Part shown: positions 6,114-6,167 of the stretch, in pieces | How positions within the stretch are numbered: the stretch's first letter is position 1 | Layout: each line of letters starts with the position of its first letter | NCBI GenBank assembly: GCA_964635875.1 | Contig: CAZWRK010000192.1 | Location: forward strand, 1-6,167 | From: CAZWRK01 sp964635875 | Lineage (GTDB): Bacteria > Pseudomonadota > Gammaproteobacteria > Burkholderiales > Aquaspirillaceae | Reading direction: 5' to 3' | Length of the DNA stretch: 6,167 nucleotides | Translations under genes and position numbers: made by a program | Notes under the pieces: generated by a model | Told to the model about the DNA's origin: nothing | Database searches by the model: none | The model's input: only the letters and a program-made list of their open reading frames with translations

Positions 6114-6167
6114 TGGCTCCTCGACCTGGGCTCGAACCAGGGACCTGCGGATTAACAGTCCGTCGCT
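6114..6167 (-). tRNA. tRNA-Asn (anticodon GTT), 5' end cut by the window
   Basis: The 3' 54 bases of an asparagine tRNA on the minus strand. The anticodon loop CTGTTAA gives anticodon GUU at 6156-6154, reading AAC and AAU. The T arm CCTGG-TTCGAGC-CCAGG, acceptor strand TCGAGGA, discriminator G and encoded CCA (6116-6114) are all present. The outermost anticodon-stem pair (27-43) appears to be A and C. The 5' part and promoter lie beyond the window. Confidence 0.95.

Overview
The window looks like an ordinary piece of a betaproteobacterial chromosome of roughly 50% G+C. The tRNA sequences with encoded CCA, the DUF2944/2946-like protein starting MDDIVRAALAKWPNVP and the ybbAP/tesA block all suggest this class. 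A member of the Neisseriales (Chitinibacter/Deefgea/Iodobacter-like) is my best guess, but this is inference from G+C and gene content, not from a search.

Layout. Left edge (1-270): the end of a tRNA operon on the + strand, tRNA-Ala(GGC, 5' truncated by the window) - tRNA-Glu(UUC) - tRNA-Ala(GGC), closed by a hairpin terminator. This terminator is shared tail-to-tail with a pirin-family gene on the minus strand (272-985). A 115-bp gap (986-1100) follows, holding a possible pirin promoter and a repeated 7-mer. From 1101 to 4859 runs a minus-strand operon read right to left: ATPase ybbA, permease ybbP (4-bp ATGA overlap with ybbA) and a conserved hypothetical gene 22 bp behind ybbP. Divergent from it is tesA (4861-5466, +), whose ATG is 1 bp from the preferred ybbA start, so there is no intergenic region. 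tesA ends in a 4-bp tail-to-tail overlap with yigZ (5463-6050, -). Right edge: a strong hairpin terminator and the 3' two thirds of a minus-strand tRNA-Asn(GUU).

How the genes work together. YbbA (ATPase) and YbbP (ten-helix FtsX/MacB-type permease) form a type VII ABC system of the mechanotransmission kind. TesA is a periplasmic GDSL esterase/thioesterase/lysophospholipase. The same three genes are neighbours in Escherichia coli, where tesA is divergent from ybbAP, so the block is an old conserved unit. It probably couples removal of lipid-like molecules from the inner membrane to their hydrolysis by TesA. Pirin and YigZ are housekeeping-type proteins with no evident link to this unit.

I see no insertion sequence, phage gene, CRISPR array or toxin-antitoxin pair, and no clearly novel system. 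The most interesting points are the ybbA/tesA starts packed onto each other, with a candidate ybbA promoter inside the tesA signal-peptide codons, the hypothetical gene at the end of the ybbAP operon, and the repeated CAAGATG motif upstream of the pirin gene.
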